DNA from: Azadirachta indica
Lineage: Eukaryota; Streptophyta; Magnoliopsida; Sapindales; Meliaceae
Assembly (NCBI GenBank): GCA_022749755.1
Contig: CM040445.1
Span: 3,183,182 to 3,247,181 of the forward strand
Direction: 5' to 3'
Length of the DNA: 64,000 bases
Shown here: piece after piece, positions 59,126-64,000 of the stretch
Layout: each line of letters begins with the position of its first letter
Numbering within the stretch: position 1 is the stretch's first letter
Notes under the pieces: generated by a model
Seen by the model: the letters and a program-made list of their open reading frames with translations, nothing else
What the model was told of the DNA's origin: nothing
The model's database searches: none
Program-made: the position numbers and the translations under genes

Positions 59126-61230
59126 TATATATATTAAATAATTCCCTAAATTTTATTATTATTTTTAAAATTTTTTTTTTTTTAATAACAACTACCCCTT
59201 CCAACTTGATATAAGCGGGGGTTGAAATTACTATTCTCTTATATCAATCCTAACTAATTTTACAATAAAATTAAATTACTCTTATAAATTCTTTCATTTT
59301 CTTTGTTCTCCTTATATTAGTCGTTTGTCAATTGTCATTTCACTTTAAAAAAAGTGAATGTAGATGTCTACCTAAGTTTCAGTTCATATGCTAATTTAAG
59401 TTTCCTTTCTAAACTCTATGTGTGATGGTTATAGTCTTTTCAGTATACGTGTGTAATTAGGTAGACCTCCCTTATACATCTTTTATAATTCAAATTGAAT
59501 TAAAGATCTATTTTTCTAGAAAAAAAAAAAAAAAAAAACTGTTACCGTATCATATCATTAATTGGAAGGGTCAACTGGTCCAAAAGCAAGAAAATTATGA
59601 AAACTCCAGAAGTTATGGATGCTATTACTCAATTGAATTCCGTAACACACTTGCTTATCATTTTACCTCTAACCAGTGATTAATAGTCTTCAAAAAGAGA
59701 AAACTATATTATAAATGACCGAGACAGCGAGAGAGTGCAGGTTGGTGACAGTCACAGAAGAAGCCATTATTAAGTCTCTAGTGACAAGTGAAAGATTGAA
59801 TTGTAGACCCGTTTCACATTGATATTACTACAAAACAAACATTAGCAAATGTCACAAAAGCACACGGAAGCGTAATTGCAATTCAATTCCAAATTGTTTT
59901 GTTTCGAAATCAATTATTGATGATTGAAAGATGTCACATCCTGAGATATATTAAATAGAGGCCCGCGTACACTTGTTGTAGTCAAAGTTCAACAATGGTA
60001 ACTTCGACAACTTTGCTCGACCAAGTGTATCTGAATATGATACTCTCTTACATTTAGTCATTTTGATTACTCTTGCTGACACACAGCGTACTCTCCCAGC
60101 TGGTTCAAGCTAGCTACTGGTTTTTTACTACTAAGCAAGTTTTTTTTTAATATTATAATTATATAATTTACTGATATTACATCACTTGTCTATTAAAAAT
60201 ATAAATATAATAATTATATTACAGTCTAAATATTTTTACATAATTTATACGATAATTATCTTCAAATTAGAAAAATATATACCAACACAAAAGATAGAAA
60301 TGGACCTACAAATAGAGTAGAAGAGCCCTAACTGTAGCAAGATTTTAACGCACTACCTCCACACCGGAGAGAACCACCAGACTAGTATTCAACAAGTTGA
60401 AGTTTCAACAAATTCATTTCAACTTTGAATATTATAATCTAAACGCATTTCTAAGCTATTAATTGTAGCTGAGTGCAAGCTTGTAATTATTTAATTTGTC
60501 CTATCTAAATGCATAATATCGTGTGGAAGACATGACTGGAGGATATGGTGAGATCATCATCAGACATGATCTTCTCCGCCACAAGGTTTGAAATTCACGT
60601 TTATAGAAGCAAAGGATTAATCTTGATCATGACATTAAATATATATACTTAATATCTCCATCAACTTCATGATGTGTTGTCGTAATTGTTAAAATTGACC
60701 AACCTCTTGTCGGTAATATATGTATGTTTCATTTCCTTCCAAATCTTTCCATCAAAATCTATTCACAGTAAAGTCAAAACATCAGCTTCTCAAAACCATG
60801 CAAATTTTATTTATTTTTAACTCTTTTGCTATAGGTTAAAAGTGACATGGTCAGTTTTGATGCGCTCTCCATTCTGTAACATGCACGTTCAAGTCTTCAA
60901 GAGGTTTACTACGTCTATATGTCCTGATATTAATGAGGTGAATGCACACCGTCCAATGACCAAGGAGGGTTTTTAAAGAAGGCCAGAGGTGGGGACTCAA
61001 TGCCAATAGCCTCTCTATTATTCAGCTCCAATTGTACATTTCTTGTTTGACATTGTTATACCAAAACAAATGTGAAAGTCTTTTGGATTTTATTGATAGA
61101 AGATGTACAACTTGTGCATTTTTATAAAATGGTCATGCTAGAACTTCGAATTGGATGTGAATGAGTTCTATTACTTAATACCGAAGTTAGAAAGGAAATA
61201 GAGTAGCAGAAAAGTTCTTTACTAGAAATC
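57065..61230. other. Divergent intergenic region between P450 B and the NPF2 gene
   Basis: No gene is recognised. It contains the old P450 upstream flank (57095-58000), T runs near 58301 and 58800, an (ATTT)n tract at about 59093-59125 and TE-like debris near 60120-60400. The right end should hold the NPF2 promoter. Confidence 0.45.
59093..59125. repeat. (ATTT)n microsatellite
   Basis: About eight uninterrupted tetranucleotide units followed by TA repeats. Confidence 0.85.
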
Positions 61231-63552
61231 ATGGAGAATAATGAAATGGCCTGTGTTACAACTGATGAAGAGCCTAAGCTTAATTACAGAGGATGGAAAT
61301 CTATGCCCTTTGTTATAGGTAAAAAGAGAGACAGCATTTGGTTTGTGCTCATAGATTTTTTTTTTTCTTTTTCTTTTTTTGTTTGTGTGTATATTCTTCT
61401 TGGCTTTTGAGTTTGATGCATATATTAAATTTTGCAGGAAATGAAACTTTTGAAAAGCTAGGGACTACTGGTACTTCTTCCAACCTCTTGATATATTTCA
61501 CAACTGTCTTCAACATGAAAAGTATCACAGCTACAACTCTCATTAACATCTTTAATGGTACAACCAACTTTGCTACTTTGCTCGGAGCATTCCTCTGCGA
61601 TACCTACTTTGGCCGATATAAAACTCTGGGATTTGCTTCTGTAGCCTCTTTTCTGGTACTATAACTAAGAATACTTTTCACGATTCCTGTTTTCATTCTT
61701 ATAATAGACTTGAAGTTGCAACTGTACTATCACCTAATTTGTCTCAAAATTTTCTCCAGGGGATGCTTGTACTCACTTTGACAGCAGCAATCTCCAAATT
61801 GCATCCCACCCACTGCGGAAATCAAGATAGTGGAGCATGTCCTGGAGCGACACTTTGGCAATTCGCTTTTCTGTTATGTGGGTTGGGATTATTAGTAATT
61901 GGGGCCGGTGGCATTAGACCATGTAACTTGGCCTTTGGTGCTGACCAATTTAATCCTAATACGGAATCCGGGAAGAGGGGAATCACCAGCTTCTTCAACT
62001 GGTACTACTTCACCTTCACTTTCGCAATGATGGTATCTTTAACAATCATCGTTTATGTGCAATCTGATGTGAGCTGGGCTTGGGGATTGGGAATTCCTGC
62101 ATTTATGATGTTCTTATCCTGCGCACTATTCTTCCTGGGAACAAGACTTTATGTGAAAGTAAAACCAGATGGCAGTCCCTTGACAGGCGCAGTGCAAGTC
62201 ATAGTGGCTGCAATCAAGAAGAGGCAACTGAAGTTACCAGAGCAACCATCCCTCTCCCTTCATAACCATATTCCAAAAGACTGTATCAACTCCAAGCTTC
62301 TTCATACTGAACAATTCAGGTAACAAGTTCTAGATGCTCATCGAATTTCCATAGTAAATTTTGTCCATAACTCACTTGGATGATTCATATACTTCATATA
62401 GTAGTTATTAAATTTTATTTCAATTTTTCATGTTTTCTATTGTATAAAGTCAAAAGAATAGCTCCTCTGTGATGACCCAACTAGCTGAATAGGATCGCGC
62501 AGAAAATAGTGTCCCTGCTTAAACTTTGATCTATAAATAAGGCTTAATCTAAATTCTTTAGTTATTTTTTAATGATTATTCTTGCTCCTCTTCCACCGTG
62601 TTTAAGGTCAGTAATCTGCATCTTACTAATGAAGCAGGGTGATAATGTTGTCAGGTTTCTTGACAAAGCAGCAATCGTGACCCCTGAAGACCAAATCAAC
62701 TCGGATGGATCGGCAGTCAATCCATGGAGCCTTTGCAGCATGCAAAAAGTGGAGGAAGTAAAGGTTTTAGCAAGAATATTTCCCATATGGGCCTCGGCTG
62801 TTGTATACTACGTAGCTTTGATTCAACAACAAACCTATGTAGTCTTCCAAGCTCTCCAATCTGATAGACGCTTTGGCAACACCAATTTCAGAATCCCGGC
62901 TGCATCTTACACAATCTTCACCATGCTAGGCCTCACAATCTGGATTCCTATCTATGACAGAATCATAGTTCCAAGGCTACAACGATTGACGAAAAAAGAA
63001 GGCGGCATCTCAATCCTTCAAAGAATGGGTATTGGCATGGTTCTTGCCATAATCACCATGATTTTATCTGGCATTGTTGAAGACAGGAGAAGAACATTGG
63101 CTATCTCCAAGCCTGTAGGCATAGAACATAGAAGAGGTGCAATATCTTCCTTGTCCGGATTATGGCTAATACCTCAGCTCACAATGATTGGACTTTCTGA
63201 AGCATTTACTATCATTGCCCAAGTTGAATTCTACTACAAGCAGTTTCCAGAAAACATGAGAAGTATTGGCGGCTCCTTGTCTTTTGTTGGTGTCGCATTA
63301 TCTAATTATTTGAGTGGTTTATTGATATCAATAGTTCACAGGACGACAAAAGGGGCTGCCACTGGAGACTGGTTGCCCGAAGATCTGAATAAGGGAAGAC
63401 TGGATTACTTCTATTACTTAGTTGCTGCATTAGGATTGATAAATTTCGGATCTTTTATAGTGTGTGCAAAGTGGTACAAATATAAAGGAACTGCAGTAGG
63501 CACCCACGAATTGAGCTCGGAAAATCTGCAGTCTGAAAAGTCTCCGGTATGA
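61231..63552 (+). CDS. NRT1/PTR FAMILY 2 (NPF2.9-2.13-like) transporter
   Basis: Plasma-membrane proton-coupled MFS transporter, about 587 aa. Four exons: 61231-61318, 61438-61655, 61760-62319 and 62655-63552, GT-AG, phases consistent. N-terminus [20 protein letters not shown], then [18 protein letters not shown] with the proton-coupling ExxEK at Glu32, Glu35 and Lys36. Further motifs: [86 protein letters not shown] and the C-terminal [23 protein letters not shown]2 members move nitrate, glucosinolates or gibberellins; NPF2.10/2.11 are the Arabidopsis GTR1/GTR2 transporters. The substrate here is unknown, and most non-Brassicales lack glucosinolates. No defects are seen. It may be the only working NPF of the 49-64 kb block. 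Confidence 0.92.
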
Positions 63553-64000
63553 AACGAAAAAAGTCATACATGCTGAAAGCTTATACAAGAGATTGTGGTT
63601 CCATTTCCAGGATTTCAACCATACAAAAGGAAGCTAGCTTGAGCCATACTATGTTGCATGAAAACCCAGCAATCCACCAAACAGAATAACAAGACTCAAC
63701 CAGCTTTGAAATTATGCATCAGTATATTAGAGTACAAGATTTTTATTTATATACATGAAAAATTGATGTTGTGCTGGGTTACCAAATTCCTGATGAAGAA
63801 AGGTTACTGTATCTGAATAAAAAGAAAAAAGAAAGGAAAAAAGAGCAAATTCCAAATATCACAGGAACATGTGACTAGCAGACGAGATGCAAGATCAAAT
63901 AATTTAACCTTTTTGGAAGACTAAAGATTTAAATTAATAATGAAATGCAAATTTACACTTTCCAACTAATATTGAACTCATTACAGAAAAAGCCAATTTG
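63553..64000. other. NPF2 3' flank
   Basis: Probable 3' UTR, then intergenic sequence to the window end. No other feature is seen. Confidence 0.5.

Noticed and set aside
1..64000. tRNA, rRNA, CRISPR or bacterial-type operon
   Set aside because: No tRNA B-box with a fold, no rRNA, no regular spaced repeats were seen; the window is plant nuclear DNA.

Overview
The window is nuclear DNA from a flowering plant, most likely a eudicot (rosid). The evidence is AT-rich intergenic DNA, GT-AG introns, land-plant families (NPF transporters, HD-Zip I, DC1 proteins, LRR receptor kinase) and plant-type LTR and MITE debris. I cannot name the species; a Citrus-like rosid is only a guess. All exon coordinates come from hand reading of splice sites and reading-frame continuity.

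Layout, left to right. 0-1.9 kb: LTR debris. 1.9-5.0 kb (-): NPF4-clade transporter. 11.0-13.2 kb (+): HD-Zip I factor of the HAT5/ATHB-1 type, with upstream ORFs in its leader. 14.0-15.2 kb: AT-rich inverted-repeat element. 19.2-21.3 kb (-): plastid HPP-family protein. 22.9-26.8 kb (+): very long DC1 zinc-binding protein with an extra C-terminal domain. 27.5-28.8 kb (-): transaldolase pseudogene. 30.8-31.6 and 38.3-39.1 kb (-): two intronless SDR genes. Between the SDR genes: an intronless CPL4-like CTD phosphatase gene (33.1-34.3 kb), a long-TIR MITE, and a broken duplicate of the CPL4-like 3' end. 40.3-44.4 kb (-): 13-exon LRR receptor kinase. 46.4-63.6 kb: two P450 pseudogenes (-), each followed by an NPF gene (+). 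The first NPF is a pseudogene split by a retroelement; the second is an intact NPF2-clade gene. A 1.27-kb solo LTR sits inside an exon of the second P450.

Context. The set NPF4, HPP, LRR kinase, NPF2 recalls the Arabidopsis interval At5g62730, At5g62720, At5g62710 and At5g62680, in the same order, so the window looks like a conserved syntenic block. It has been loosened by insertions (HD-Zip, DC1, SDR/CPL4, P450). This is from memory of Arabidopsis loci and needs a synteny search. The intact genes do not form an operon or an obvious pathway. They cover transport (two NPF, one HPP), signalling (LRR kinase), transcription (HD-Zip, CTD phosphatase) and metabolism (SDR). The most unusual items are the DC1 protein with higher-order repeats and a C-terminal helical domain, the candidate conserved uORF of the HD-Zip gene, the paralogous empty site that dates the MITE, and the repeated P450-NPF arrangement.
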